Of a DNA stretch of 64,000 nucleotides, positions 1 through 8,925 are shown in pieces. Origin of the DNA: an uncultured Pseudomonas sp. (lineage in GTDB: Bacteria; Pseudomonadota; Gammaproteobacteria; Pseudomonadales; Pseudomonadaceae); NCBI RefSeq assembly GCF_946885955.1, contig NZ_CAMPHI010000029.1:1-64000 (forward strand), in the 5' to 3' direction. Positions within the stretch are counted from its first letter, which is position 1. Every line of letters begins with the position of its first letter. The notes under the pieces were generated by a model. That model saw only the letters and a program-made list of their open reading frames with translations, ran no database searches and had not been told where the DNA came from. A program made the translations under genes and the position numbers.

Positions 1-1734
1 GACATGCTGCCGATCTGCGACAAGCTCGACCGGGTCGGCTACTGGTCGCTGGAAGTCTGGGGCGGTGCGACCTTCGACGCCTGTGTGCGCTTCCTCAAGG
101 AGGACCCCTGGGAGCGCCTGCGCAAGCTCAAGGCGGCGCTGCCCAACACCCGTCTGCAGATGCTCCTGCGCGGGCAGAACCTGCTCGGCTACCGTCACTA
201 CAGCGACGACGTGGTGCGCGCCTTCGTTGCCAAGGCCGCGGTCAACGGCATCGACGTGTTCCGCATCTTCGACGCGATGAACGACGTGCGTAACCTGCGC
301 GTGTCGATCGAGGCGGTGAAGGCCGCCGGCAAGCATGCCCAGGGCACCCTGAGCTACACCGTGAGCCCGGTGCACACGGTCGAAGCCTTCGTCAAACAGG
401 CCAAGGACATGCAGGCCATGGGCATCGACTCCGTCGCCATCAAGGACATGGCCGGGCTGCTCACGCCCTATGCCACCTTTGAACTGGTCAAGGCGCTGAA
501 AGCCGAGGTCGACCTGCCGGTATTCATCCATAGCCATGACACCGCGGGCATGGGCTCGATGTGCCAGCTGAAAGCCATCGAGGCCGGCGCCGACCATATC
601 GATACCGCCATCTCCAGCTTCGCCTGGGGCACCAGCCACCCGGGCACCGAGTCGATGGTCGCCGCGCTCAAGGGCAGCGAGTTCGACACCGGCCTGGACC
701 TGGCGCTGATTCAGGAAATCGGCCTGTACTTCCATGCCGTGCGCAAGAAGTACCACCAGTTCGAAAGCGAATTCACCACGGTCGACACCCGTGTGCAGGT
801 CAACCAGGTGCCGGGCGGGATGATGTCCAACCTGGCCAACCAGCTGAAGGAACAGGGCGCGCTGAACCGCATCAACGAGGTGTTCGCGGAGATCCCGCGG
901 GTGCGCGAGGACCTCGGCTTCCCGCCGCTGGTTACCCCCACCTCGCAGATCGTTGGCACCCAGGCGGTGTTCAACGTGCTCGCTGGCGAGCGTTACAAGA
1001 CCATCACCAACGAGGTCAAACTCTACCTGCAAGGCCGCTACGGCCTGGCCCCGGGCAAGATAGACGAGAACCTGCGGCGCCAGGCGATCGGTAACGAAGA
1101 GGTGATCGAGGTGCGTCCGGCCGACCTGCTCAAGCCGGAGATGAGCAAGCTGCGCGAGGAAATCGGCGCCCTGGCCAGGTCCGAGGAGGATGTGCTGACC
1201 TACGCCATGTTCCCGGACATCGGCCGCAAGTTCCTCGAGGAGCGTGCCGCCGGCACCCTGGCCCCCGAGGTGCTGCTGCCGATCCCGGAACCCGGTGCGG
1301 CGGTGGCGGCCGGTGGCGAAGGCGTGCCGACCGAATTCATCATCGACGTGCATGGCGAGAGCTACCGCGTCGACATCACCGGCGTCGGCTTGAAGACCGA
1401 TGGCAAGCGCCACTTCTACCTGTCCCTCGACGGCATGCCGGAAGAAGTGGTGTTCGAGCCGCTCAACGATTTCGTCGCCGGTGCCGGTACGGGTGGCAAG
1501 CGCAAGCACGCCAGCGCCCCGGGCGATGTCAGCACCAGCATGCCGGGCAACATCGTCGATGTGCTGGTCAAGGAAGGCGACCAGGTGAAAGCCGGGCAAG
1601 CCGTGCTGATCAGCGAAGCGATGAAAATGGAAACCGAAGTGCAGGCGCCGATCGCCGGAACGGTGAAGGCGGTGCACGTGGCCAAAGGCGACCGGGTCAA
1701 CCCGGGTGAAGTATTGATCGAGATCGAGGGCTGA
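1..1734 (+). CDS. pycB: Pyruvate carboxylase subunit B / oxaloacetate decarboxylase alpha subunit (5' partial)
   Basis: Biotin-carrying carboxyltransferase subunit that moves CO2 from carboxybiotin to pyruvate to make oxaloacetate (anaplerosis). The reading frame is open from base 1, so the N-terminus, probably about 25-30 residues, lies outside the window. Numbering from the Met at base 4, residues 1 to about 440 form the HMGL-like TIM barrel and PYC_OADA region (HSHDTAGMG near 176-184, VNQVPGGMMSN near 264-274). A low-complexity Pro/Ala linker follows, then a C-terminal biotinyl domain with EAMKMETE, whose lysine is residue 541. In pseudomonads this subunit pairs with a separate biotin carboxylase (PycA), not visible here. 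It could be labelled OadA, but I see no membrane partner subunits. Confidence 0.93.
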   Translation, partial: DMLPICDKLDRVGYWSLEVWGGATFDACVRFLKEDPWERLRKLKAALPNTRLQMLLRGQNLLGYRHYSDDVVRAFVAKAAVNGIDVFRIFDAMNDVRNLRVSIEAVKAAGKHAQGTLSYTVSPVHTVEAFVKQAKDMQAMGIDSVAIKDMAGLLTPYATFELVKALKAEVDLPVFIHSHDTAGMGSMCQLKAIEAGADHIDTAISSFAWGTSHPGTESMVAALKGSEFDTGLDLALIQEIGLYFHAVRKKYHQFESEFTTVDTRVQVNQVPGGMMSNLANQLKEQGALNRINEVFAEIPRVREDLGFPPLVTPTSQIVGTQAVFNVLAGERYKTITNEVKLYLQGRYGLAPGKIDENLRRQAIGNEEVIEVRPADLLKPEMSKLREEIGALARSEEDVLTYAMFPDIGRKFLEERAAGTLAPEVLLPIPEPGAAVAAGGEGVPTEFIIDVHGESYRVDITGVGLKTDGKRHFYLSLDGMPEEVVFEPLNDFVAGAGTGGKRKHASAPGDVSTSMPGNIVDVLVKEGDQVKAGQAVLISEAMKMETEVQAPIAGTVKAVHVAKGDRVNPGEVLIEIEG

Positions 1735-1750
1735 TCGAAATGTTCCTCTT

Positions 1751-1777
1751 GGGGAGCCGCAAGGCTCCCTTTTTTTG
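1751..1777 (+). terminator. Intrinsic terminator after pycB
   Basis: A GGGAGCC / GGCTCCC stem with a GCAA tetraloop is followed by a run of seven T residues, 17 bases after the pycB stop codon. This is a textbook rho-independent terminator. Confidence 0.9.
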
Positions 1778-1931
1778 CCCGGAATTTTGTGCTTGGAGGT
1801 AATTTACGGGGCTGACCCTGGGCGGCGGCGCGGTGCTCGCCATTCTGCAATATCCGCCTGGAGGTAGTCTGCAGCCGCGAACTGGCCGAAGTGGAAGTGC
1901 TCAGGCCGGAGACGTTTTGATGGGGCGCAAT

Positions 1932-2029
1932 CCCGGATTGCGCCTAGGCTTATTCGGGCTACGGACTTGCTGTAATCTGGGTAGCGTGTAACGGATTCGT
2001 AGCCCGAATAAGCGCCAGCGCAATCCGGG
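1932..2029. repeat. REP pair upstream of the RAYT gene
   Basis: Two inverted REP units, 1932-1962 and 1999-2029, each built on CCCGGATTGCGC and TTATTCGGGCTAC and facing each other across about 36 bases. The same unit recurs after the transposase gene and elsewhere in the window. This is the expected left flank of a REP-associated tyrosine transposase. Confidence 0.85.
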
Positions 2030-2059
2030 TCTGGAGACAACACCAACAAGGAGGTTGGC

Positions 2060-2584
2060 ATGGTCAACTACCGGCGCGCGCGCCTCGCGGGCGGAAGCTA
2101 TTTCTTTACCCTGACCCTGAGGGACAGACGCAGCGATCTGCTGGTGCGGCATGTCGCACTGTTGCGCGAGGCCCTGCGTCGAGTGAAACAGCGTAAGTCC
2201 TTCAACTTGCTGGCCGTGGTGATCCTGCCGGAGCACCTGCATCTGCTGATTCAACTACCGGAAGGTGACAGCAATTACTCGGCGCGGTTGCGCGATTTCA
2301 AGGCGTTATTCGTCAGGTCGTTACGTGCCGCAGGGGAGCCAATAGAGCTTGATGCCCATGGTGGTGCGGATATCTGGCAATCACGCTTCTGGGAACATGC
2401 GATTCGCGACGAGCGAGATCTGGCGACCCATATCGATTACATCCATTTCAATCCGGTGAAGCATGGGCTTGTGGGGCGTGCAGCCGATTGGCCGTACTCA
2501 AGCTTTCATCGGTTTGTTCGGCAAGGCCTATTGCCGTTGGATTGGGGTGGCGGGGATGGGGTGGGGATTGCGGGCGACGATTAG
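2060..2584 (+). mobile_element. REP-associated tyrosine transposase (RAYT, IS200/IS605-like Y1)
   Basis: A 174-residue single-domain Y1 transposase of the TnpA_REP group, which cuts and joins single-stranded REP hairpins and is thought to spread REP sequences. The HUH-type motif reads PEHLHLL (His59 and His61) and the nucleophile is Tyr127 in IDYIHFNPVKHG. A strong AAGGAGGT ribosome site lies 5 bases before the ATG. REP pairs lie on both sides (1932-2029 and 2643-2715), the arrangement called a REPtron. The frame is intact with both catalytic motifs, so the protein may be active. Such genes are usually single copy and domesticated rather than freely mobile. Confidence 0.9.
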
Positions 2585-2642
2585 GGTCTGCTGCCATTTC
2601 AGAGCGGCTTGTGCTGAAACGGCAACAGGCCCTAGGCCCCGA

Positions 2643-2715
2643 TCCCGGATTGCGCTGGAGCTTATCTGGGCTACGGTTGCGGTGTAGGCCGGATAGGCCC
2701 GGACGCAATCCGGGA
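2643..2715. repeat. REP pair downstream of the RAYT gene
   Basis: Two inverted REP units (about 2643-2674 and 2684-2715) share the CCCGGATTGCGCTGG core with the upstream pair. The second unit is more degenerate. They close the REPtron on its right side and lie just beyond the 3' end of the minus-strand lipoprotein gene. Confidence 0.8.
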
Positions 2716-2731
2716 ATGTCACGGGTAGCCG

Positions 2732-3127
2732 TCAGGGCGCGGCGCGGTACTGTCGGCGCAGGTCGATCAGGTCTTCGCGGGTGCAGGTCAGCGGTTCGGG
2801 GCCGGTCAGGTCGAAGCAGCGCTGGCCGAAGCCCATCGGCCAATAGGCGATCGCCACTGGCGGCCAGAAGATAGAGGCGACGCGAAAGCGCGCGCGCAGT
2901 TTGCCTTGCTGCACTGGCTTGCCGTTGGCGTCGCTCAACGTGTAGGGAATGCCGCGGGTGGCGCTCCAGGCGAATGGGCGGGTTTTCACCAGGCCCTGGG
3001 AATATTGTTGCGGGCGTTCATAGACGGCGAGCCGGGTGTTTTCCGGCAGCTTGAAGTAGGCCCTGGCCGAGCAGCCGCTGACAATCATTGCGAGCGCCAG
3101 CAGGCCCGCCATACGTTGCAACTTCAT
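2732..3127 (-). CDS. Small lipoprotein of unknown function
   Basis: A 131-residue predicted lipoprotein. The start chosen is the Met followed by KLQRMAGLLALAMIVSGC, which gives a lysine/arginine n-region, a hydrophobic stretch and a lipobox ending at Cys19. An AAGGAT ribosome site precedes it. An in-frame start 36 codons upstream exists but would bury the signal peptide. The mature part is rich in aromatic and basic residues (FWPPVAIAYWPMGFG) and contains one further pair of cysteines. I do not recognise a functional domain. It runs away from the GNAT gene to its right with about 110 bases between them, so it probably has its own promoter. Confidence 0.75.
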   Translation of the reverse strand: MKLQRMAGLLALAMIVSGCSARAYFKLPENTRLAVYERPQQYSQGLVKTRPFAWSATRGIPYTLSDANGKPVQQGKLRARFRVASIFWPPVAIAYWPMGFGQRCFDLTGPEPLTCTREDLIDLRRQYRAAP

Positions 3128-3235
3128 CGAATCGATCCTTGTGGTAATGCCCAGGACACCGGCCGTGTCCTGTAAAGCGGGCGGCACTATACCTTCCCCT
3201 CGATGATGGCGAAACCATGGCGCGCCCGGCGGCAC

Positions 3236-3910
3236 CTATTCCTTCAGATCGGTCAGACTCCTGCGCTGATGCCCCTGTTCGTCGAAATTCTCCGCCGCCA
3301 ACCAGCGCACGAACGCCTGCCGCTGCGCCGGCCATTCGTGGTCGAGCAGGGAAAACCAGGCGGTATCGCGGTTGTGGCCCTTGATCACCGAGTGCTGGCG
3401 GAATACCCCTTCGAAACTGAAGCCGAAGCGTTCGGCGGCGCGCTTGGAGCGGGCGTTCAGGTCATTGCATTTCCATTCCAGGCGCCGATTGCCGAGGGCG
3501 AAGGCCAGCTCGGCGAGCAGGAAGATCGCCTCGGTAGCCTTGGGCGTGCGCTGCATGGCGCGGCCGAAGGCGACGTGGCCGATTTCGATGCAGCCATGGG
3601 TGGGCACCATGTTCAGGTAGCTGAGCAGGCCCTGGGCCTGGCCGCTGCTGCGCTCGAGCACGGCGAAGAACAGCGGGTCGCTGCTGGCGGCGTTGCCGGC
3701 CAGCCAGGCATCGAAGGCTGCGCGGGATGAGAAGGGACCATACGGCAGGTAATCCCACAGCGTCGGGTCGGCGTCCGGCCCCTGCAGGCACAGCCACAGG
3801 TCGTCGCCATGGCGTGCGGGGTCGAGGGGTTCCAGGCGCACGTAGTGGCCGTCGAGCGGTTGATGTGGCGGTGGGCTGGCGGGGTGCCAGTCGGGTAGTG
3901 CGTGGCTCAT
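3236..3910 (-). CDS. GNAT family N-acetyltransferase (RimJ/RimL-like)
   Basis: A 224-residue acetyltransferase of the RimJ/RimL type that would transfer acetyl from acetyl-CoA to an amine. The N-terminal RLEPLDPARHGDDLW region and the C-terminal GNRRLEWKCNDLNARSKRAAERFGF block are characteristic: the WKCNxxNxxSxxAAxRFGF motif is shared by RimL-like enzymes annotated as acting on small molecules or proteins. It lies 14 bases downstream of a second GNAT gene on the same strand and is probably co-transcribed with it. The substrate cannot be inferred from the sequence. Confidence 0.85.
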   Translation of the reverse strand: MSHALPDWHPASPPPHQPLDGHYVRLEPLDPARHGDDLWLCLQGPDADPTLWDYLPYGPFSSRAAFDAWLAGNAASSDPLFFAVLERSSGQAQGLLSYLNMVPTHGCIEIGHVAFGRAMQRTPKATEAIFLLAELAFALGNRRLEWKCNDLNARSKRAAERFGFSFEGVFRQHSVIKGHNRDTAWFSLLDHEWPAQRQAFVRWLAAENFDEQGHQRRSLTDLKE

Positions 3911-3924
3911 TGGGTCGTCCTCGG

Positions 3925-4371
3925 CTACAGGCTGTGAGTGTATTGCACGAAGCCGGAGCGCTGGGCGATACGGTCATACAGCTGCATGGCGGTGTGGTTG
4001 TTGTCCTGGGTCAGCCAGTGTACCCGGGTGCTACCGGCGTTGCGGGCCTGGGCATAGACGTGCTCGATCAGCAGGCGGCCGGCCCCTGTGCCGCGCACCG
4101 TGGGGCTGACGAACAGATCCTGCAGGTAGCAGCTGTTGGCCATCGACCAGTTGGAGCGGTGGAAAATCCACTGCACCAGGCCGATAGCCTGGCCGTCGCG
4201 CCAGGCCAGCGCGGCATGGGTCGGCTCGGCCGGGTCGAGAAAGCGCTGCCAGGTGCTGGCGCTGACCTCGGCCGGCAGCTCGCTTTCGTAGAAGTGCAGA
4301 TAGCCTTGCCAGAGCGGCAGCCAAGCGGCGTGGTCGGCGGCAGTGACGGTGCGGATTTCGGTTTGGGACAT
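3925..4371 (-). CDS. GNAT family N-acetyltransferase
   Basis: A 148-residue, single-domain GNAT protein. The acetyl-CoA loop is visible as LFVSPTVRGTGAGRLLIEHV (V-x5-G-x-G-x-G/A variant, residues about 88-107), followed by WLTQDNNHTAMQLYDRI, the usual C-terminal motif of the family. It is the first gene of a probable two-gene unit with the RimJ/RimL-like acetyltransferase, from which it is separated by 14 bases. The substrate is unknown; the family includes polyamine and amino acid acetyltransferases. Confidence 0.85.
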   Translation of the reverse strand: MSQTEIRTVTAADHAAWLPLWQGYLHFYESELPAEVSASTWQRFLDPAEPTHAALAWRDGQAIGLVQWIFHRSNWSMANSCYLQDLFVSPTVRGTGAGRLLIEHVYAQARNAGSTRVHWLTQDNNHTAMQLYDRIAQRSGFVQYTHSL

Positions 4372-4460
4372 TGCAGTCTTCCTTCTGTGAGTGAGCTGTA
4401 GGAGCCAGGGGGACGCCTAGTGCTTGCTGGCGAAGATAGGTTCAATGGTTCTGCAGGACT

Positions 4461-5093
4461 TCAGCGCAGATCGGCCATCAGCCGCGCCACTTCCTGTTCA
4501 TTCGGCGCGCTGCGGTTCGCCAGCGCATCGCGCACGCCGGCGCGGTTGTCCGCTGGCTGGTTCTGGCTCATTTTCGCTTTGCCGGCGATGCGTTCGATCG
4601 GCAGCTCGAAGCCGACGATCGCGCGCAGCATGGCGTCGAGGTAGTCGGCCGGCGCCTCGTCCGGCGACCAGGGCTGCGCCTGGCCGCTTTCGTGGTAGGC
4701 GCTGAGGTGGCCGACCAGTTCACGCAGGCGTGCCGGCTCGTCGAATACCTCGGCACGGCCCCAGGCGTGCACGGTCGTGTAATTCCAGGTCGGCACCGCC
4801 TTGTGGTCGCGGGCCTTGCTCGGGTAGTAGCCGGGGCTGACGTAGGCCGAGGGACCGGGGAAGATCACCAGCGCTTCGGCGCCGGCGGCCAGGTCGCGCC
4901 ACTGCGGGTTGGCCCGGGCGAAGTGGCCGAGCAGCGTGCCCTTTTCGCCCGTATCGGGGGCGAGCAGCAGCGGCAGATGGCTGGCCAGCAGACCCTGTTC
5001 GCCCTGAGTCACCAGAATCGCCAGGGGCGTGCGCTCGATCTGCGTGTGCAGCTCGGCGAGGTCGTCGATGCGAAAGGCGGCGGGTGAATACAT
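4461..5093 (-). CDS. FMN-binding negative transcriptional regulator, PaiB family
   Basis: A 210-residue PaiB-like protein with a split-barrel FMN-binding fold. The start chosen is MYSPAAFRIDD, where the family begins, with AGGAG 10 bases upstream; the frame is open much further upstream but that part is low-quality translation overlapping the divergent gene. Recognisable blocks are PLAILVTQGEQG, FPGPSAYVSPGYYPSK and VPTWNYTTVHAWG. Bacillus PaiB was described as a negative regulator, but most family members probably bind flavin and act on small molecules. It is divergent from a MocR regulator with a 119-base shared region, suggesting that the MocR protein controls it. Confidence 0.88.
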   Translation of the reverse strand: MYSPAAFRIDDLAELHTQIERTPLAILVTQGEQGLLASHLPLLLAPDTGEKGTLLGHFARANPQWRDLAAGAEALVIFPGPSAYVSPGYYPSKARDHKAVPTWNYTTVHAWGRAEVFDEPARLRELVGHLSAYHESGQAQPWSPDEAPADYLDAMLRAIVGFELPIERIAGKAKMSQNQPADNRAGVRDALANRSAPNEQEVARLMADLR

Positions 5094-5132
5094 GGCGTTT
5101 CTCCTGAGCAATGACGCCATGCTAGGTGGGCT

Positions 5133-5179
5133 ATTGGTCCTTTGTAAGAGCCATTGATGGTAATTTTCATAGATCCAAT
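5133..5179. promoter_or_regulatory. Inverted repeat in the paiB-mocR divergent promoter region
   Basis: ATTGGTCC (5133-5140) and GATCCAAT (5172-5179) form an imperfect inverted repeat between the two divergent starts, with a further ATTGATGG between them. MocR regulators often bind separated repeats in such divergent regions, so this is a candidate binding site. It is an inference only. Confidence 0.35.
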
Positions 5180-5212
5180 TTATCTTGAGCGTCCACTCCG
5201 AGACCGCCGTCC

Positions 5213-6670
5213 ATGACCAGCAAACCGCCCTTGCCGCTCGACCCTGCCGGCTTTCGGCTCGACCCGCGCCAGGGCTTGGCCCGTCAGCTCTACCAGGCGC
5301 TGCGCGAACGTATTCTCGACGGCCGTATGGCCAGCCGCATGCGCCTGCCGGCCAGCCGCGAATTGGCGGAGGCACTGGCTGTGTCGCGCAATACCGTGGT
5401 GCGCGCCTACGACCAGCTGTATGCCGAGGGCTACATCGACGGGCGCATCGGCGACGGCACCTATGTCGCCGAGCTGGGCGGTGGCGTGCCGGCGGCCCTG
5501 CCGCCGGCGGTGCAGACCCAGGTTCCGCAGCCGCTAAGGGCACGCTTGCAGGCCCACGGGCCGAGTGCGCCGCGCGAGGGGCCGCCGCGGGCGTTCCGCC
5601 TCGGCTTGCCGGCCCTCGATCTGTTCCCCTTCGATATCTGGGCGCGCTTGCAGGCGCAGTTCTGGCGCGCGCCGGCGCTGGAGTGCCTGGGTTACGGAGA
5701 GGCCGCCGGCGATCCGCGCCTGCGGGAAATGATCGCCGCCTACCTGCGCAACGCTCGCGGCCTGCGCTGTACACCCGAGCAGGTGCTGATCACCAGCGGC
5801 GCGCAGCAGGCCATCAGCCTGTGTGCCCAGTTGCTGTTGCAGGCAGGCGACGGCGTGGTGCTGGAGAATCCCTGCTACCGCTCCGCCGCGCAGACCTTCG
5901 CCGTCGCCGGGGCGCGCCTGCACGGCATCGCGGTGGATCAGGACGGCCTGGATACCGGTCAGCTGGAGGGCCTGAGTGATTGCCGCCTGGCCTATGTAAC
6001 GCCGTCGCACCAGTACCCCAGTGGCGTCACCCTGTCTCTGGCGCGGCGTCTGGAGTTGCTCGACTGGGCCGAGCGCGAGCAGGCCTGGATCGTCGAGGAT
6101 GATTACGACGGCGAGTACCGTTACAGCGGCACGCCCCTGGCGCCGCTGGCCTCGCTCGATCGCCAGGGTCGGGTGCTCTACGTCGGCACCTTCTCCAAGG
6201 TGCTGTTCCCCGCCCTGCGCCTCGGTTATCTGGTGGTGCCGCCAGCGCTGGTCGAGCCGCTGGCGCAGCTGCGCACGCTGAATATGCGCCATTCGGAAAT
6301 CGGCACCCAGGCGGTGCTCGCCGAGTTCATCGCCCGTGGCCACTTTCAAAGGCATATCCGCCGCATGCGCCGTGCCGCCCGTTCGCGGCGCGATGTATTG
6401 CTGCGTAACTGGCCGGCCGCCGAGGCTGGTGTGGCGCTGCCGGAGGTGCAGGCCGGGCTGCATGTCTGCGTACCGCTCGACAGCCTGGAGCGCGAGCACG
6501 AATTGGTCAGCAAGGCGGCTGCGGTGGGCGTCGAGCTGAGTGCGCTGAGCGGCTACTACCTCGACGACCCGGCGCAGCAACCGCGTGCCGGGCTGGTGCT
6601 GGGTTTCGCCGGGGTCGACGAGGCGCAGATCGCCGTGGCGCTCGATAAGCTGCGTCACGCCTGGCGTTGA
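5213..6670 (+). CDS. MocR/PdxR-type regulator (GntR HTH fused to aminotransferase-like domain)
   Basis: A 485-residue MocR-family regulator. Residues about 20-85 form a GntR-type winged helix (LYQALRERILDG, LPASRELAEALAVSRNTV, YVAEL). Residues about 125-480 form a fold type I aminotransferase-like domain with ITSGAQQAI, VEDDYDGEYRY and the PLP-lysine Lys329 in GTFSKVLFPALRLGY. Such proteins sense PLP or an amino acid-PLP adduct and usually regulate the divergently transcribed neighbour, here the PaiB-like gene. Length and motifs are complete. The ligand is unknown: PdxR, GabR and TauR are possible relatives, but no pdxST, gab or tau genes are nearby. Confidence 0.92.
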   Translation: MTSKPPLPLDPAGFRLDPRQGLARQLYQALRERILDGRMASRMRLPASRELAEALAVSRNTVVRAYDQLYAEGYIDGRIGDGTYVAELGGGVPAALPPAVQTQVPQPLRARLQAHGPSAPREGPPRAFRLGLPALDLFPFDIWARLQAQFWRAPALECLGYGEAAGDPRLREMIAAYLRNARGLRCTPEQVLITSGAQQAISLCAQLLLQAGDGVVLENPCYRSAAQTFAVAGARLHGIAVDQDGLDTGQLEGLSDCRLAYVTPSHQYPSGVTLSLARRLELLDWAEREQAWIVEDDYDGEYRYSGTPLAPLASLDRQGRVLYVGTFSKVLFPALRLGYLVVPPALVEPLAQLRTLNMRHSEIGTQAVLAEFIARGHFQRHIRRMRRAARSRRDVLLRNWPAAEAGVALPEVQAGLHVCVPLDSLEREHELVSKAAAVGVELSALSGYYLDDPAQQPRAGLVLGFAGVDEAQIAVALDKLRHAWR

Positions 6671-6710
6671 GAGGGAAGCCGCCGAGACGGCTGTCTATCT
6701 CTGCGACCAG

Positions 6711-6770
6711 CCCCGGATTGCGCCAAGGCTTATTCGGGCTACGTTCAGCTGTAGTCCGACGCATCCGGGA
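6711..6770. repeat. REP pair
   Basis: One good unit (6712-6742, CCCGGATTGCGCC then TTATTCGGGCTAC) and one shortened, degenerate inverted partner (6751-6770, ending GCATCCGGGA). It lies between the MocR gene and glutaminase. Confidence 0.75.
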
Positions 6771-6856
6771 ACGGTTTCGGGTGTGATCAGCGTCAGCTGG
6801 CGGGCGTCTACCAGCCATCGCCCGAGGTTCGTTCGGGCACTGTTGTGAGTCGGAAC

Positions 6857-7765
6857 ATGCAAGCGCTGTTGAGCGAAATTCTCGATGAAGTCCGCCCGTT
6901 GATCGGCCAGGGCAAAGTGGCCGATTACATTCCCGCGCTCGCCGATGTGCCGGCCAATCAGTTGGGCATTGCGGTGTACAGCAACAGCGGCGAGCTGTTC
7001 TGCGCCGGCGATGCCGATACGGCGTTTTCCGTGCAGAGCATTTCCAAGGTATTCAGCCTGGTGCAGGCCATCGGTCATTCCGGCGAGGAAATCTGGCAGC
7101 GTCTGGGGCATGAGCCATCCGGGCAGCCGTTCAACTCCCTGGTGCAGCTGGAGTTCGAGCGCGGCCGGCCGCGCAATCCGTTTATCAACGCCGGTGCGCT
7201 GGTGATCTGCGATATCAATCAGTCGCGTTTCGCCGCGCCGGTGGTCTCGATGCGCGATTTCGTCCGCCGTCTGGCCGGTAACCCCCAGGTGGCGGTGGAC
7301 AACCGCGTGGCCGAGTCCGAGTACCAGCACCGCGCGCGCAATGCCGCGGCGGCTTATCTGATGCAGTCGTTCGGAAATTTCCATAACGATGTGGAGGCGG
7401 TGCTGCGCAGCTATTTCAGCTACTGCGCGTTGCGCATGAGTTGCATCGATCTGGCGCGCGCGTTCTGCTTCCTGGCCAACGACGGCTTCTGCATGCACAG
7501 CGGCGCGCAAATCCTGACGTCGCGGCAAACCAAGCAGGTCAACGCGATCATGGCCACCAGCGGCCTCTACGACGAAGCCGGCAACTTCGCCTACCGGGTC
7601 GGCCTACCCGGCAAGAGCGGCGTCGGGGGCGGCATAGTCGCGGTAGTGCCGGGGCGCTTCAGCGTCTGCGTCTGGTCGCCGGAGCTGAACCTCGCCGGCA
7701 ACTCCCTGGCCGGGATCAAAGCCCTGGAGCTGCTCAGTCAGCGCATCGGCTGGTCGGTGTTCTGA
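6857..7765 (+). CDS. glsA: Glutaminase
   Basis: A serine-dependent, beta-lactamase-fold glutaminase of 302 residues that hydrolyses L-glutamine to glutamate and ammonia. From the ATG at 6857 the catalytic Ser-x-x-Lys is S61-I-S-K64 in [35 protein letters not shown] and [12 protein letters not shown] are family blocks. A GTG four codons upstream is in frame, but the ATG matches the usual N-terminus ([15 protein letters not shown]). The PAO1 counterpart (PA1638, as I recall) has the same length and is also followed by the membrane protein gene seen next here. It fits the glutamine/asparagine theme of the window. Confidence 0.92.
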   Translation: MQALLSEILDEVRPLIGQGKVADYIPALADVPANQLGIAVYSNSGELFCAGDADTAFSVQSISKVFSLVQAIGHSGEEIWQRLGHEPSGQPFNSLVQLEFERGRPRNPFINAGALVICDINQSRFAAPVVSMRDFVRRLAGNPQVAVDNRVAESEYQHRARNAAAAYLMQSFGNFHNDVEAVLRSYFSYCALRMSCIDLARAFCFLANDGFCMHSGAQILTSRQTKQVNAIMATSGLYDEAGNFAYRVGLPGKSGVGGGIVAVVPGRFSVCVWSPELNLAGNSLAGIKALELLSQRIGWSVF

Positions 7766-7851
7766 ACCATCGGGCGCGTCGCCGCGGCGCGCCCTGGCAG
7801 ATGCAGTATCCTGCGCTGCATCATTCGCCTACCTGCAAGAGTCCCCTCGTC

Positions 7852-8874
7852 GTGCCCGTTCCGATTCTCTGTAAAACCGCTTTAGCGCGTATTGTCGCGC
7901 TGGTTCAGGCCTATCCGGGACTGGTCGCCGCATTCGGCTTCGCCTCCGGGCTGGCGAGCTTCCTGCTGGTCGAACGCCAGGCCCAGTTGGCTCAGGTGCT
8001 CGGCCTGGTGATGCTGATCAGTTGGCTATGGCTGATCATGGAAAACGTGCTGCGCGAGCAGATCGAGCGCCGTTTCGGCATACAGGTGCCACCGCCGCTG
8101 TTGCGCTACGCGACGCAGATGATCCATCAGGAAAGTCTATTCTTCGTCCTGCCGTTCTTCTTTATCACCACCACCTGGAACAGCGGTCAGGCGCTGTTCA
8201 GCGGGGTGCTGGCGGCTGCCGCGCTGGTCTCGATCATCGACCCGCTGTACTACAAATGGCTGGCCCCGCGCCGCTGGCTGTTTCTCGCCTATCACACCCT
8301 GACGCTGTTCGCGGTGGCGCTCACCGCCTTGCCGATCATCTTCAAACTGACCACGCCGCAAAGCTATCGGCTGGCCCTGGCCGTCGCCGTGGTGCTGTCG
8401 TTTCCCAGCCTGCTCGGCAGCGTGCCGATCCGCCGCTGGTGGCATGCCGGCCTGTTGCTCGGCCTGACGCTGGCCGTGGGTGGCGTCGGCTGGCTGGCGC
8501 GGGTCTGGGTGCCGCCGGCCACCCTGTGGCTGACCGAGGTGGCGGTGACCAGCCAGTTCGACGATCGCAACCGCTCGCCGGGCCAGAGCCTGCGCCAACT
8601 CGACCTCGCCGAGCTGCGTGAGCGCGGCCTGTATGCCTATACCGCGATCAACGCGCCGCGCGGCCTGGACGAGCGCATCTTTCACGTCTGGTTGCATGAC
8701 GGCCAGGAGGTGGAGCGTATCGCCCTGGAAATTCACGGCGGTCGCGAAAAAGGCTACCGGGCCTGGACCCACAAGCAGAACTTCCCGGCCGATGCCGCTG
8801 GTCGTTGGCAGATCCAGGTGCTGACCGAAGCCGGACAGATGATCGGGGTGCTGCGCTTCAACGTGGTCGAGTAG
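7852..8874 (+). CDS. Membrane protein with DUF5924/DUF2914-like organisation
   Basis: About 340 residues. The N-terminal two thirds contain about seven hydrophobic segments (for example VLGLVMLISWLWLIMENVL, ESLFFVLPFFFITTTW, LALAVAVVLSFPSLLGS). A soluble C-terminal domain (about residues 215-340) contains FDDRNRSPGQSLRQLD, HVWLHDGQEVERIAL and GRWQIQVLTEAGQMIG, which resemble the DUF2914-type extracytoplasmic domain. I chose the GTG at 7852; an in-frame ATG at 7801 is an alternative and neither has a strong ribosome site. It follows glutaminase by 86 bases, as in PAO1. Function unknown. Confidence 0.7.
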   Translation: MPVPILCKTALARIVALVQAYPGLVAAFGFASGLASFLLVERQAQLAQVLGLVMLISWLWLIMENVLREQIERRFGIQVPPPLLRYATQMIHQESLFFVLPFFFITTTWNSGQALFSGVLAAAALVSIIDPLYYKWLAPRRWLFLAYHTLTLFAVALTALPIIFKLTTPQSYRLALAVAVVLSFPSLLGSVPIRRWWHAGLLLGLTLAVGGVGWLARVWVPPATLWLTEVAVTSQFDDRNRSPGQSLRQLDLAELRERGLYAYTAINAPRGLDERIFHVWLHDGQEVERIALEIHGGREKGYRAWTHKQNFPADAAGRWQIQVLTEAGQMIGVLRFNVVE

Positions 8875-8925
8875 CTGAAGGGCTACAAAAACGGGAGCGC
8901 TGTCGGATGGCCCGCGGGGCGTGGG

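Noticed and set aside
5094..5774. N-terminal extension that would make the PaiB-like protein 437 residues
   Set aside because: The extra 227 residues are Arg/Ala/Pro-rich antisense translation of the MocR gene, and a proper start with a ribosome site occurs at 5093.
6845..6857. GTG start for glutaminase
   Set aside because: It would add four residues not typical of the family; the ATG at 6857 gives the usual N-terminus and length.
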